The notes under the pieces are model-generated. The model searched no databases and was not told the origin of the DNA. It saw only the letters and a list, made by a program, of their open reading frames with translations. This document shows, piece by piece, positions 1-9,280 of a DNA stretch of 64,000 bases. How positions within the stretch are numbered: position 1 is the stretch's first letter; each line of letters begins with the position of its first letter. The position numbers and the translations under genes were made by a program. The DNA comes from Streptomyces brasiliensis (GTDB lineage Bacteria; Actinomycetota; Actinomycetes; Streptomycetales; Streptomycetaceae), in the NCBI RefSeq assembly GCF_014647875.1, contig NZ_BMQA01000028.1, positions 1 through 64,000 on the forward strand. The letters are read 5' to 3'.

Positions 1-330
1 GGAACGGACGCTTCCTTCGTACTCACCCTCTCGGGCTTTCCTCCGGGCGCTTCCCTTCGGCGTTTCCGACTCTATCAGATCTTTTCTCGATCCGATTTCC
101 TCGGCGCTTTCCAGGTTCCCGCTCTCGCGTTTCCCTTTCCGACGGTTCCGACTTTATCAGATCCTTTCGGCGCCTGATTCCCAGTCAGAAGGGGGTGTCT
201 TCCCGGCCGTTGGGCCGTTCCGACGTCTCAAACCTTAGCCGATTCTCTCGACGATTCCCAATCGGGCCGCCGGGCTCCGCATCGAATTGAATTCGGGCAT
301 ACCGAAATCGCCCCGAGCGGGAGGTCGTGC
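1..330 (-). promoter_or_regulatory. rRNA operon promoter/leader region
   Basis: Read on the minus strand this is the leader that precedes 16S rRNA genes in Streptomyces. The segment nearest the left edge (complement of 1-60) carries the characteristic GGAGGAAAGCCCGAGAGGG and GAAGGAAGCGTCCGTTCC stretches. Three similar minus-strand -10 elements (TAAGGT at 232-237, TAAAGT at 151-156, TAGAGT at 69-74) lie about 82 bases apart, each next to a GTCGGAA motif. This fits the tandem promoters known for rrn operons. The 16S gene itself would start left of the window. Recognition of the leader is from memory; the promoter elements are visible. Confidence 0.85.
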
Positions 331-430
331 TGTTGGTGTGAGGTGCCGCTTGCGCGGCGGGAGGTGCTGTCGCAGAACCGTTACGGCCTCGCGGCAACCC
401 GGAGAACTTTACACATCGGGGTGGGCGGCG

Positions 431-985
431 TCAATCAAGGTCGGTCAGGCGGCCGCCGGCGTCCGGCTGCGCGTGTTCGACCCTGCGCAGCAGGCGGGTC
501 AGGGCCTCGCCGAGGACCGTGCGCTCCTCGGGAGAGAGGTCCTGGAGGAGGTCCTCCTCGAAGACCGTGGCGAGGCGCATGGCCTCCAGCCACTTCTCGC
601 GGCCCTCCGGCGTCAGCTCCACGATCACCCGGACGCGGTTGGACTCGTCCCGCTCCCGGGTGACCAGACCTTCCGCCACCATCCGGTCGATGCGGTGGGT
701 CATTGCGGCCGGCGTGAGTCCGAGGCGCTTGGCGAGGTCGCTGGGGCCCATCCGGTAGGGGGCGCCGGAGAGGACGAGGGCCTTGAGTACCTCCCACTCG
801 GCGTTGCTGATGCCGAGGGCGGCGGTCTGGCGGCCGTAGGCGACGTTCATCCGCCGGTTCAGCCGGGAGAGCGCCGAGACGATCTTCTCGACCTGGGGGT
901 CGAGATCCTGGAACTCGCGCTGGTAGGCGGCGATCTGCTCTTCGAGTGTCGGCTCACTGCTGATCGCGCCGCGGGTGTCGGCCAT
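431..985 (-). CDS. MarR-family transcriptional regulator
   Basis: A 184-residue winged-helix regulator. A helical dimerisation segment (about 15-75) precedes the helix-turn-helix (about 80-103, SDLAKRLGLTPAAMTHRIDR) and a charged wing (106-124). MarR proteins are dimeric repressors that release DNA on binding small phenolic or drug-like ligands. The gene is divergent from an MFS exporter starting at 1113, across a 127-base gap that is unusually AT-rich for this genome. The simplest reading is that it represses the exporter and itself. A CTTCGAAG palindrome at 1057-1064 is a possible operator half. The ligand cannot be inferred. Confidence 0.9.
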   Translation of the reverse strand: MADTRGAISSEPTLEEQIAAYQREFQDLDPQVEKIVSALSRLNRRMNVAYGRQTAALGISNAEWEVLKALVLSGAPYRMGPSDLAKRLGLTPAAMTHRIDRMVAEGLVTRERDESNRVRVIVELTPEGREKWLEAMRLATVFEEDLLQDLSPEERTVLGEALTRLLRRVEHAQPDAGGRLTDLD

Positions 986-1112
986 GACCCGAGTATCCCA
1001 TGGGACTGCTTGGCGTTGAAGTCCTTTGATGTGTACTCTTTAGCATTGAAATTTATCTTCGAAGTCTTCGGTTCTAAGTACTGGCAGACTCAACTACCTG
1101 AGAGAGGTGAAC

Positions 1113-2408
1113 GTGACCAGGGCGATGGGCGCAGCGATGCGCCGGATCCACGTGGGCAACGCACTCAGCGCGTTCGGGCTCGGCTTCACCGTCCCGTACC
1201 TGTACGTCTATGTGGCGCAGGTGCGGGGGCTCGGTGCCATGACGGCGGGGCTCGTGCTCGCCGTCTTCGCCGTGGCCGCGCTGATCGTGCTGCCGTTCGC
1301 CGGCCGGGCGATCGTGCGGCGTGGCCCTCTGCCGGTCCTGCTCGCCGCCCTGGTCTCCGCCGCGCTGGGCGCCCTGAGCCTCGGGCTTGCGGCGCAGGCG
1401 GCGACGGTGCTGGCGGCCGCGGCGCTGCTCGGGGCCGGGCAGGCGGTCATGCAGCCGGCGCTGGCGACGATGATCGTGGACTGCTCGACGGCCGAGACGC
1501 GGTCGCGTGCGTTCGCGACGCAGTTCTTCCTGCAGAACCTGGGGCTCGGCGTGGGTGGTCTCATCGGGGGGCACCTCGTCGACGCCACGCGGGTCTCCTC
1601 CTTCACGCTCCTGTTCGCGATCGAGGCGGCGATGTTTCTGCTGCTGGTCGTGGTGATGTCGACGGTGCGGGTGCCCCGGGTGCCGCGGATCGCGGGTGCG
1701 CCGGGTGTGTCGGGCTCTTCTGCGAGGGGGAGCTGGCGGCAGCTGCTGGAGAACCGGGCGATGGTGCAGTTGTCCGTGCTGGGGTTCGTGCTGTTCTTCG
1801 CCTGCTACGGGCAGTTCGAGTCGGGGCTCAGTGCCTACGGCGTCGAGGCCGCGGGGATCTCCACGTCCGCGCTGGGTACGGCTCTCGCCGCGAACACGCT
1901 GATGATCGTGGTCGCGCAGTTCGCCGTGCTGAAGTTCGTCGAGCGGCGGCGGCGGTCGCGGGTGATCGCGGCCGTGGGGCTGGTGTGGGCCGTGGCGTGG
2001 CTTGCGGCGGGGTACGCGGGGCTCGGGCATGGGAGCCAGGAGATGGCCACGGCCGCGTTCGTGTCGACCTACGCGCTGTTCGGGCTCGGTGAGGCGATGT
2101 TGTCACCGACGGTTGCGCCGCTGGTTGCTGATCTGGCGCCGGAGGGGATGGCCGGGCAGTACAACTCGGCGTTCGCCCTGGTGAAACAGCTTGCATTGGC
2201 GGTTGGGCCGGCGGTGGGCGGGCCGTTGGCGGCGTCGCTGCACGGGCCGTACGTCGTGACGTTCTTGCTGTTCTCGTTGGGGGTCAGTGTGTTGGCGGTT
2301 CGGCTGGGGCGGCGGCTGACCGATGTGCAGGATCGGCCTTGGCTGGCGGGGAGTCGGGTCGTCACGCGGGGCGGGGCTTCGGTGGAGGCGGTCTCCACGG
2401 AGGCGTGA
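1113..2408 (+). CDS. MFS transporter, probable drug/metabolite exporter
   Basis: A protein of about 431 residues made almost wholly of hydrophobic segments, consistent with 12 membrane helices and the basic inter-helix loops of the major facilitator superfamily. The start at GTG 1113 is preferred because GAGAGG lies 6-7 bases upstream; GTG 1107 is an alternative. It is divergently paired with a MarR regulator, the classic arrangement for an inducible efflux pump. The substrate is unknown. It converges on the SpoIIE-type phosphatase gene with a 66-base gap. Confidence 0.88.
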   Translation: MTRAMGAAMRRIHVGNALSAFGLGFTVPYLYVYVAQVRGLGAMTAGLVLAVFAVAALIVLPFAGRAIVRRGPLPVLLAALVSAALGALSLGLAAQAATVLAAAALLGAGQAVMQPALATMIVDCSTAETRSRAFATQFFLQNLGLGVGGLIGGHLVDATRVSSFTLLFAIEAAMFLLLVVVMSTVRVPRVPRIAGAPGVSGSSARGSWRQLLENRAMVQLSVLGFVLFFACYGQFESGLSAYGVEAAGISTSALGTALAANTLMIVVAQFAVLKFVERRRRSRVIAAVGLVWAVAWLAAGYAGLGHGSQEMATAAFVSTYALFGLGEAMLSPTVAPLVADLAPEGMAGQYNSAFALVKQLALAVGPAVGGPLAASLHGPYVVTFLLFSLGVSVLAVRLGRRLTDVQDRPWLAGSRVVTRGGASVEAVSTEA

Positions 2409-2474
2409 GGCTCGGAACGCCCGGTGCGCGGTGTTGGTGCTGGGCGGGGTGGGCGCAGCCGGCCGGCCAGGTAG

Positions 2475-4118
2475 CTACGTCGTCGGCTTCAGTACGAACT
2501 CGCACCACACCGCCTTGCCGCCGCCCGGGGTTCTTCTGCTGCCCCAGTTGGTGGCGATCGTGGCGACGATGGCGATGCCTCGGCCTGATTCGTCTCCCGG
2601 TTCCGCTCGGCGGCGGCGTGGCAGGTGGTCGTCTCCGTCCGTGACCTCGATGATCAGGCGGCGGTCGGTGCGGCGGAGGCGCAGGCGCATGGGCGGGATG
2701 CCGTGCTGGAGGGAGTTGGCGACCAGTTCGCTGGCGGCGAGGACGCCCAGGTCGTGGAGGTCCGCGGGGAAGCGCCAGCTGGTGAGGACGCCGGAGGCGA
2801 ACGCACGGGCGCGTGGGGCCGCTTCCACTCCGCCGAGGAGGTCCAGGGCGGCGTTGCGGAACAGCTCGCCGTCGGGACCCTTGCGCGCCGGGTGCTGGAG
2901 GACCAGCACGGCCACGTCGTCGTCGTGGTCCGCCGTCACGCCGGCCGAGCGGACCAGGCGGTCGCACACCACCTGCGGGGTCCCCGTGGCGCCCGCCAGG
3001 GCGCGCTCGAGGGACGCGATGCCCTCGTCCAGGTCCTCGTTTCGACGCTCCACCAGGCCGTCCGTGTAGAGGACCGCCGTGGAGCCGGGGCCCAGCGCGA
3101 TCGAGCCGGAGGCGTGCATCCAGCCGCCGGTGCCGAGCGGGGGGCCGGTCGGTTCGTCGGCGCGCAGCACCGTGCCGCTCTCGTCGCGGACCAGGATCGG
3201 GAGGTGGCCTGCCGAGGCGTAGACCAGCCGGCCCTCGTTCGGGTCGTGGATGGCATACGCGCACGTGGCGATCTGGTTGGCGTCGATCTCCATGGCGAGG
3301 CCGTCGAGGAGCTGGAGCACCTCGTGCGGGGGGAGGTCGAGGCGGGCGTACGCGCGGACCGCCGTACGGAGTTGGCCCATGACGGCCGCCGCGCGCACGC
3401 CGCGGCCCATCACGTCGCCGATGACCAGGGCTGTGCGGCCACCGCCCAGGGTGATCACGTCGTACCAGTCGCCGCCGACCGCGGCCTCGGTGCCGCCGGG
3501 CTGGTAGGTGGCGGCGATGCGCAGGTCGTCGGGCTGTTCCAGTTCCTGGGGGAGGAGGCTGCGCTGGAGGGTCACCGCCGTCTCGCGCTGGCGGCGCTCG
3601 CTGGCACGCAGGCGTTCGGCGGCCTCGGCGTGGTCGGTGACGTCGGTGGCGAACACGAGTACTGCGCCGTCACTGTCCTCCGCGACCGGGGTGCACGTGA
3701 ACGTGTAGGAGCGGCCGTCGAGGGCCTTGCGGGACTTGAGGGTGCGGGGCTTTCCGCTGCGCAGGACCTGGTCGAGGAGGGGCAGCAGGCCCAGTTCGGC
3801 CAGTTCGGGCAGGGCCTCGCGGGCCGGTTCGCCCGGAGGCCGTACGCCGAAGGCCGCGGCGTACGCGTCGTTGACGTACGCGATGCGGTGGTCGGGGCCG
3901 TGCACCAGGGCGACGAGGGCCGGAACGCGGTCGAGGACCTCGCGGACGGGGAGTTCGTCCACGGCGGGCACGGGCGGCGATCCGTCGGTCGGTCGTTCGG
4001 CGCGGGCCGCGGGTACGGAGCCTTCCCCCCGCCGGTCCGGGGAGACCGCGTGCTCGGTCCGCGCTGCCGCGCGGCGCTGCGTTCCGGGGAGCCGGGCGCT
4101 CCAGCGCGTGAAGTTCAC
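2475..4118 (-). CDS. PAS - PP2C (SpoIIE) - HATPase regulatory phosphatase
   Basis: A 547-residue protein with three modules. A PAS sensor spans about 56-165. A SpoIIE/RsbU-type PP2C phosphatase spans about 185-410, with metal-site motifs GGDWYD (215-220), GDVMGRG (234-240), SAGH (302-305), YTDGL (351-355) and DHDDDVAVL near 398. A C-terminal RsbW-like ATPase spans about 430-545, with an N-box (ELVANSLQHG, 464-473) and GRGIAIV (512-518). Such proteins dephosphorylate anti-anti-sigma factors and can also act as anti-sigma kinases, so one chain may carry both opposing activities of a partner-switching module. No sigma or antagonist gene is adjacent, so its partner is elsewhere. Confidence 0.92.
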   Translation of the reverse strand: MNFTRWSARLPGTQRRAAARTEHAVSPDRRGEGSVPAARAERPTDGSPPVPAVDELPVREVLDRVPALVALVHGPDHRIAYVNDAYAAAFGVRPPGEPAREALPELAELGLLPLLDQVLRSGKPRTLKSRKALDGRSYTFTCTPVAEDSDGAVLVFATDVTDHAEAAERLRASERRQRETAVTLQRSLLPQELEQPDDLRIAATYQPGGTEAAVGGDWYDVITLGGGRTALVIGDVMGRGVRAAAVMGQLRTAVRAYARLDLPPHEVLQLLDGLAMEIDANQIATCAYAIHDPNEGRLVYASAGHLPILVRDESGTVLRADEPTGPPLGTGGWMHASGSIALGPGSTAVLYTDGLVERRNEDLDEGIASLERALAGATGTPQVVCDRLVRSAGVTADHDDDVAVLVLQHPARKGPDGELFRNAALDLLGGVEAAPRARAFASGVLTSWRFPADLHDLGVLAASELVANSLQHGIPPMRLRLRRTDRRLIIEVTDGDDHLPRRRRAEPGDESGRGIAIVATIATNWGSRRTPGGGKAVWCEFVLKPTT

Positions 4119-4248
4119 AGTGGGGAAAGCCTCTGGGTGCTGAGGGCGGGCGGGTGCTCGTCCAGGGTCGTGGGGCAGTCTGGCAGTGTGGCGGACCGCG
4201 GCGACATTCGTCAGACGCCTGGGGGGCCGCTGGAGTTCCTGGGTCGGG

Positions 4249-5628
4249 TCAGGACGACCCCTTCGAGTCGTCCGAGGGGTTGTGATGAGGCTTTCCCCCG
4301 GCCGCGAGTTCGAACTCCGCTCGCGGATGTTCGAGTGACCCCAAAGAGACGATCTCCCGTTTGAAGAGACCGGAAAGCGTCCACTCGGCCAGGACGCGGG
4401 CCTTGCGGTTGAAGGTGGGCACCCTGCTGAGGTGGTAGACGCGGTGCATGAACCAGGCAGGGTAGCCCTTCAGCCTGCGCCCGTAGACCTGTGCGACACC
4501 TTTGTGCAGTCCGAGGGAGGCGACAGAGCCCACGTACGAGTGTGCGTACGTCTCCAGGGGCTCGCCGCGCAGGGAGTGGACGATGTTGTCGCCGAGGACC
4601 TGCGCCTGGCGGACGGCGTGCTGGGCGTTGGGGGCGGTCAGGCTGCCGAGTTCGGCGGCGGTGACGTCGGGGACGGCGGCGGCGTCGCCCGCGGCCCACG
4701 CGTGCTCGGCGCCGTCGACCGTCAGCTGGGCGGTGCAGGCGAGCCGTCCGCGCTCTGTGAGGGGCAGATCGGTGGAGGCGAGCAGCGGGTGGGGTTTGAC
4801 GCCTGCGGTCCACACGAGCGTGCGGGTCGGAAGGCGCTGGCCGTCGCTGAGGACGGCGACGCGGCCGGCGCAGGATTCGAGGCGGGTGCCGAGCAGCACC
4901 TGGATGTTGCGCCGGCGCAGCTCGGTGACGGTGTAGCGGCCCATTTCCGCGCCGACTTCGGGAAGGATCCGGTCGGAGGCCTCGACGAGGACCCATCTCA
5001 TGTCCTCCGGCTGGACGTTGTGGTAGTAGCGCGTGGCGTAGCGGGCCATGTCCTCGAGTTCGCCGAGTGCCTCGACTCCGGCGTAACCGCCGCCCACGAA
5101 GACGAAGGTGAGAGCCGCGTCGCGGATCGCCGGGTCGCGGGTGGAGGAGGCGATGTCCATCTGCTCGATGACGTGGTTGCGCAGACCGATGGCTTCCTCG
5201 ACGGTCTTGAACCCGATGCCGTACTCGGCGAGTCCGGGGATGGGCAGGGTGCGCGAGATCGAGCCGGGGGCGAGCACGAGCTCGTCGTACGAGATGTGGT
5301 CCCAGCCGCTGCCCTCCTCCTCGGTGGCGAGCGTGGTGAGGGTGGCGCTGCGCTTCGTGTGATCGATGGACGTCACTTCGCCCACGACGATGTGGCACCG
5401 GTCCAGAACGCGGCGCAGCGGTACGACGACGTGACGAGGAGAAATCGAACCGGCGGCCGCTTCCGGAAGGAACGGCTGGTACGTCATGTACGGATCGGGG
5501 GTGACGACAGTGATGTCGACGGCCCCTCGTTTGAGCTCGTGTTTCAGCTTCTGTTGCAGACGCAGGGCCGTGTACATCCCGACGTAGCCGCCGCCGACAA
5601 CGAGAATGCGCGCACGTTCCTTCACCAT
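4249..5628 (-). CDS. Type II NADH dehydrogenase-like FAD oxidoreductase
   Basis: A single-chain, non-proton-pumping NADH:quinone oxidoreductase family member of about 459 residues. It has two Rossmann signatures: GGGYVG near the N-terminus for FAD, and GGGYAGVEALGEL mid-protein for NADH. It also has the family's AGDAAAVPD-type FAD motif and a C-terminal region that usually gives peripheral membrane attachment. The family passes electrons from NADH to menaquinone at the inner face of the membrane. The ATG at 5628 is chosen because the family begins only a few residues before the first Rossmann strand. The frame stays open to 5856, and the upstream part is low-complexity, so an earlier start is possible. 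Confidence 0.85.
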   Translation of the reverse strand: MVKERARILVVGGGYVGMYTALRLQQKLKHELKRGAVDITVVTPDPYMTYQPFLPEAAAGSISPRHVVVPLRRVLDRCHIVVGEVTSIDHTKRSATLTTLATEEEGSGWDHISYDELVLAPGSISRTLPIPGLAEYGIGFKTVEEAIGLRNHVIEQMDIASSTRDPAIRDAALTFVFVGGGYAGVEALGELEDMARYATRYYHNVQPEDMRWVLVEASDRILPEVGAEMGRYTVTELRRRNIQVLLGTRLESCAGRVAVLSDGQRLPTRTLVWTAGVKPHPLLASTDLPLTERGRLACTAQLTVDGAEHAWAAGDAAAVPDVTAAELGSLTAPNAQHAVRQAQVLGDNIVHSLRGEPLETYAHSYVGSVASLGLHKGVAQVYGRRLKGYPAWFMHRVYHLSRVPTFNRKARVLAEWTLSGLFKREIVSLGSLEHPRAEFELAAGGKPHHNPSDDSKGSS

Positions 5629-6008
5629 CCCATGACGCACCCGGCGCTGTTGTTTGTCCACAGCCTTGGCAATTTGTGTGACCGGCGGTTCTGGGGCCGC
5701 GGTGCCGGCGGGGGTGGCGAAGTCGGGAGGAAGCGGGCAGGTCAGCGGGGGCGGACGGGAGGGCGCGAGGGTGCGCAATCGGGACGAATGTGCTCCGTAC
5801 TCCGATCGGGGGCGCTCTGTGCGGAACCTGCCCCTTCTGAATTGACCCCCGCTCAACTATGTTCGTGTGTCGACGGGGTGTGGGGGATGTGGTTTCGAAC
5901 GGGCCCGCGACGGGCGGTCCCGGTCGGAGATCGGCGCCCGTTCCGCGCACTCCGGTATCAGTGGCGGGGAGTCTCCGGGGGGAGACGTCATTTACCGGGG
6001 GAACGCTT

Positions 6009-6809
6009 ATGCATATTCAGGACACTCGTTGGTCGTCGTCCGCCTCCGCGATCGCGCCCGGTGGCGGTGCGGTGAGAGCGGGCGCGGGCGCGGGCAATGG
6101 GCGTGCGGACGGGTCGCGTTCGACGCCGCTGCGGGTGGACGCGCAGCGCAATCTCGAGCATGTGCTGCGTGCGGCGCGGGAGGTCTTCGGCGAGCTGGGT
6201 TACGGCGCGCCGATGGAGGACGTGGCGCGGCGCGCGCGGGTCGGGGTCGGCACGGTGTACCGGCGCTTCCCGAGCAAGGACGTCCTGGTCCGGCGGATAG
6301 CCGAGGAGGAGACCTCCCGGCTCACCGACCAGGCGCGGGCGGCGCTCGGGCAGGAGGACGAGCCGTGGTCGGCTCTGTCGCGCTTCCTGCGGACGTCGGT
6401 GGCCTCGGGCGCGGGGCGGTTGCTGCCGCCGCAGGTGCTGCGGGTGGGCGTGGCCGACGAGGGTGAGACAGGAGCGCCGCGGACCGCGGACGAGGCGCGG
6501 GTGCCGCAGCAGCGGACGCAGCCGGGGGCGCCTGGCGGTGGTGAGCTGCGGCTGGTGCCGGAGGATCGGGCGGCGGGGGGCTTCGCGGGGGCGGACGATG
6601 CGGGGGCCGCTGCGCTGCTCGACGTGGTGGGGCAGCTGGTGGAGCGGGCGCGGGCTGCGGGGGCGCTTCGGCCGGATGTTTCCGTGTCGGACGTGTTGTT
6701 GGTGATCGCTACGGCGGCGCCGTCCCTGCCGGATGCTGCGCAGCAGGCGGCGGCGTCGGCTCGGTTGCTGGACATCTTGTTGGAGGGGTTGCGGTCTCGG
6801 CCGGTGTAG
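6009..6809 (+). CDS. TetR-family transcriptional regulator
   Basis: A 266-residue regulator with a TetR DNA-binding domain at about 38-95: EVFGELGYGAPMEDVARRA, then the recognition helix in VGTVYRRFPSKDVLVRR. The ATG at 6009 follows a GGGGGAAC ribosome site, and the frame upstream to 5859 lacks a comparable signal. It is divergent from the NADH dehydrogenase gene, which it may control. The ligand-binding half holds a Gly/Pro/Gln-rich stretch at about 150-195 that looks like a disordered insertion compared with compact family members. Effector unknown. Confidence 0.88.
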   Translation: MHIQDTRWSSSASAIAPGGGAVRAGAGAGNGRADGSRSTPLRVDAQRNLEHVLRAAREVFGELGYGAPMEDVARRARVGVGTVYRRFPSKDVLVRRIAEEETSRLTDQARAALGQEDEPWSALSRFLRTSVASGAGRLLPPQVLRVGVADEGETGAPRTADEARVPQQRTQPGAPGGGELRLVPEDRAAGGFAGADDAGAAALLDVVGQLVERARAAGALRPDVSVSDVLLVIATAAPSLPDAAQQAAASARLLDILLEGLRSRPV

Positions 6810-6895
6810 CGGGGGTGCTTGGCCGACTCGGGCCGGGTTCGGTCGGCGCACGGTGCTGGTGCTGGGGGGGTGGATTCGCTTGCCCGCTCCGGCGG

Positions 6896-6975
6896 GGTGC
6901 CTCCCCCACTCTCCGGTTCGCTCGAGCGGGGGACCCCCATCGCCCCCCGTGCCGCCTGGGGATCCCCCAGGCCCT
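6896..6975. repeat. Dispersed Streptomyces palindromic element
   Basis: The 6810-7221 gap (412 bases) holds no gene. It contains CTCCCCCACTCTCC followed by GCTCGAGCGGGGGA, and then GGGGATCCCCCAGG. From memory this GC-rich palindromic unit recurs between genes in many Streptomyces chromosomes. It may act as a transcription barrier after the TetR gene. Bases 7100-7221 should hold the promoter of the sigma-factor gene, but no convincing -35/-10 pair is visible. Confidence 0.45.
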
Positions 6976-7221
6976 CAAGGCACTGAGGGAGACACGACTG
7001 CCCGCAGCTGCGGCAGGATCGCCCGTCGGCTACGCAGGCGGGGGTGCCGCCGGCCGTGGATACGTGTCGCCTTGTACCCGTTTGAGTGAATATCGGTATC
7101 GGGCTGTCGTAAGTCCGCTCGGATGAGTGGATGGGGGCCGACGGGGAGACTGAACAAAAGCCAATGTGGCACTCTGGGCCCGTAACGGGTTGGGCTGGGT
7201 GGGCTTCGGGGGCTTTCCGGG

Positions 7222-9129
7222 ATGAGCGTTGACGGGCGGGACGAGTCCCTCGGGGACGGTGACGCGGATTCCGCGCCGACCTCGCGTCAGGTCCCGGGCC
7301 CCCAGGTGCCGAGTCAGGGTGGCCGGGGCGACGTTTCGCAGGCCGGTACCGCTCAGTCCGGTGAGGCGGTGGACCGTTCTGTTCCCGCGCAGCGTGAGGG
7401 CAGTGTGCCGCCTTCGCCCCGGGATCTGCCGCCGGCCGACGGTGAGCTGATCGAGCGGATGCGCGGCGGTGACGACAGCGCGTACGAGGAGCTGTACCGC
7501 AGGCACGCGGATGCCGTGCGCCGGTACGCCCGCACCTGCTGCCGGGACGCGCACACCGCCGACGACCTGACCGCCGAGGTCTTCGCCCGCACGCTCCAGG
7601 CTGTGCGCGGCGGCTCCGGACCCGAGCACGCCGTACGCGCCTATCTGCTCACCTCCGTGCGACGCGTCGCCGCGCACTGGACCAAGTCGGCCAAGCGTGA
7701 GCAACTGGTCGGCGACTTCGCCCTGTTCGCCGCCCAGGCCGGCCGGAGCTCCGAGGTGTCCGACGACGCTCTCGACCAGGGTGCCGACGTTCGTGCCATG
7801 CACAAGGCCGAGCAGTCCATGGCGATGCAGGCGTTCCGCTCGCTGCCCGAGCGCTGGCAGGCGGTGCTGTGGCACACCGAGGTGGAGGACGAGTCGCCCA
7901 GCAAGGTGGCCGCCCTCTTCGGGCTGGACGCCAACGGCACGCGCGTGCTGGCCGGCCGCGCCCGCGAGGGACTCAAGCAGGCCTATCTCCAGGCGCATGT
8001 CAGCGCCTCCCTCGCGAGTGACGACGAGTGTGCCCGCTATGCCGACCAGCTCGGCAGCTACGCCCGCCGCAAGCTGCGCATCCGCGCCGAACGGGGACTG
8101 CGCAAGCACTTGGAGGAGTGCGCCAAGTGCCGGCTGGCGGCGGCGCAGATCGAAGAGGTCGCGAGCGGTATCCCCGCGGTCGTGCCGGTCGCGGTCATCG
8201 GCTGGTTCGGTGCCGCCGGGTACGCCAAGGCGGCCGGGATCATCGCCGGTGGCGCCGGAGTGGGCGCCGCGGGTGCGGCGGCCGCGGCGAGCGGGGGCTC
8301 GTCCGGCGGCGCCGCGGGCGGCGGTGCGGCCTCGGAGGGAGTGGGCGCGCCGGTGAAGGCGGGTATCGCGGCCGGTGTGGTCGCGGTAGCCGTCGCCGTG
8401 GTGGCGCTCGCCCTGGTGGGCGACAGCGAGCCGTCCAAGGACGTGGCCAAGCCGCCTCCGTCGCCGTCGGTCGTCCAGCCGGAGCCGCCGGCCCCCGCGC
8501 CGCCGAAGAAGCTGCCCGCACCCCCGGCACCGGTCGCGGTGGCCAAGCCGGCCCCGACGCCGAAGCCGACGGCGACCCCTTCGCCGACTCCCAAGCCGAG
8601 CCCGAAGCCCACGCCGAAGCCGTCCCTCAAGCCGACCCCGAAGCCCACCCCCACACCGACCCCGACGCCCACTCCCCCGCCCGCGCCGGTCGTCTACCAG
8701 TGGAGCGAGCTGTCGTACAACATCACCGGCGATCACACCGAGCCCGAGATGCGGCTGGGCGAGAGCAGCTGGGCGTGGCAGCGCAGTGGCATGTCCATCG
8801 CGGACCAGCAGTACGCCCACGGTGTGACCGTCTACCGCCAGTCCTCGGTGACGATCGACCTCAACAAGCAGTGCACGGCGTACGACGCGCTGGTCGGCAT
8901 CGACGATCTGACCCCGACCCCGGGCCTCGGCAAGGTCCACTTCTCCGTCTACGCCGACGATGCCCAGCTGTGGAAGTCCGGGATGATCAGGGCCGGCGAC
9001 CCGGCCGTCCCGGTCCATGTGGACCTGACGGGCCACACGACCGTACGGCTGGTGGTCGAGCCGCACAGCAGCGCCTTCGACTCGACGGCGTTCGCGGACT
9101 GGGCCGAGTCCAGGTTCAGCTGTCGGTAA
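7222..9129 (+). CDS. Membrane-anchored ECF sigma factor fused to zinc-finger, transmembrane and NPCBM domains
   Basis: A 635-residue fusion. Residues about 75-150 are sigma-70 region 2 (ELIERMRGGDDSAYEELYRR) and 200-255 are region 4. A C270...HLEECAKC (H296, C300, C303) zinc-binding segment resembles anti-sigma ZAS domains. A membrane helix lies at about 379-400, after a Gly/Ala-rich stretch. A Pro/Lys-rich wall-spanning linker runs from about 415 to 490. Residues 491-635 resemble an NPCBM carbohydrate-binding module (YQWSELSYNITGD...). The layout suggests a sigma factor tethered inside the membrane and controlled by a sugar- or wall-binding sensor outside. Related fusions exist among actinobacterial ECF groups. 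How the sigma part is released is unknown. Confidence 0.88.
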   Translation: MSVDGRDESLGDGDADSAPTSRQVPGPQVPSQGGRGDVSQAGTAQSGEAVDRSVPAQREGSVPPSPRDLPPADGELIERMRGGDDSAYEELYRRHADAVRRYARTCCRDAHTADDLTAEVFARTLQAVRGGSGPEHAVRAYLLTSVRRVAAHWTKSAKREQLVGDFALFAAQAGRSSEVSDDALDQGADVRAMHKAEQSMAMQAFRSLPERWQAVLWHTEVEDESPSKVAALFGLDANGTRVLAGRAREGLKQAYLQAHVSASLASDDECARYADQLGSYARRKLRIRAERGLRKHLEECAKCRLAAAQIEEVASGIPAVVPVAVIGWFGAAGYAKAAGIIAGGAGVGAAGAAAAASGGSSGGAAGGGAASEGVGAPVKAGIAAGVVAVAVAVVALALVGDSEPSKDVAKPPPSPSVVQPEPPAPAPPKKLPAPPAPVAVAKPAPTPKPTATPSPTPKPSPKPTPKPSLKPTPKPTPTPTPTPTPPPAPVVYQWSELSYNITGDHTEPEMRLGESSWAWQRSGMSIADQQYAHGVTVYRQSSVTIDLNKQCTAYDALVGIDDLTPTPGLGKVHFSVYADDAQLWKSGMIRAGDPAVPVHVDLTGHTTVRLVVEPHSSAFDSTAFADWAESRFSCR

Positions 9130-9280
9130 GCGCTGTTGAGCCGCTGGTTGTCGGTGTGCTGCGCAGCTCCGTGAGGATGTCGTCCGCGGTCGAGGCGGCG
9201 CCCCTGGTGCGCTCGGCCTGGGAGCGGGCCTGGGAGAGGGCGACGACCGTAACCGCATCGCGTTTCAAGGGCACCGTCCC

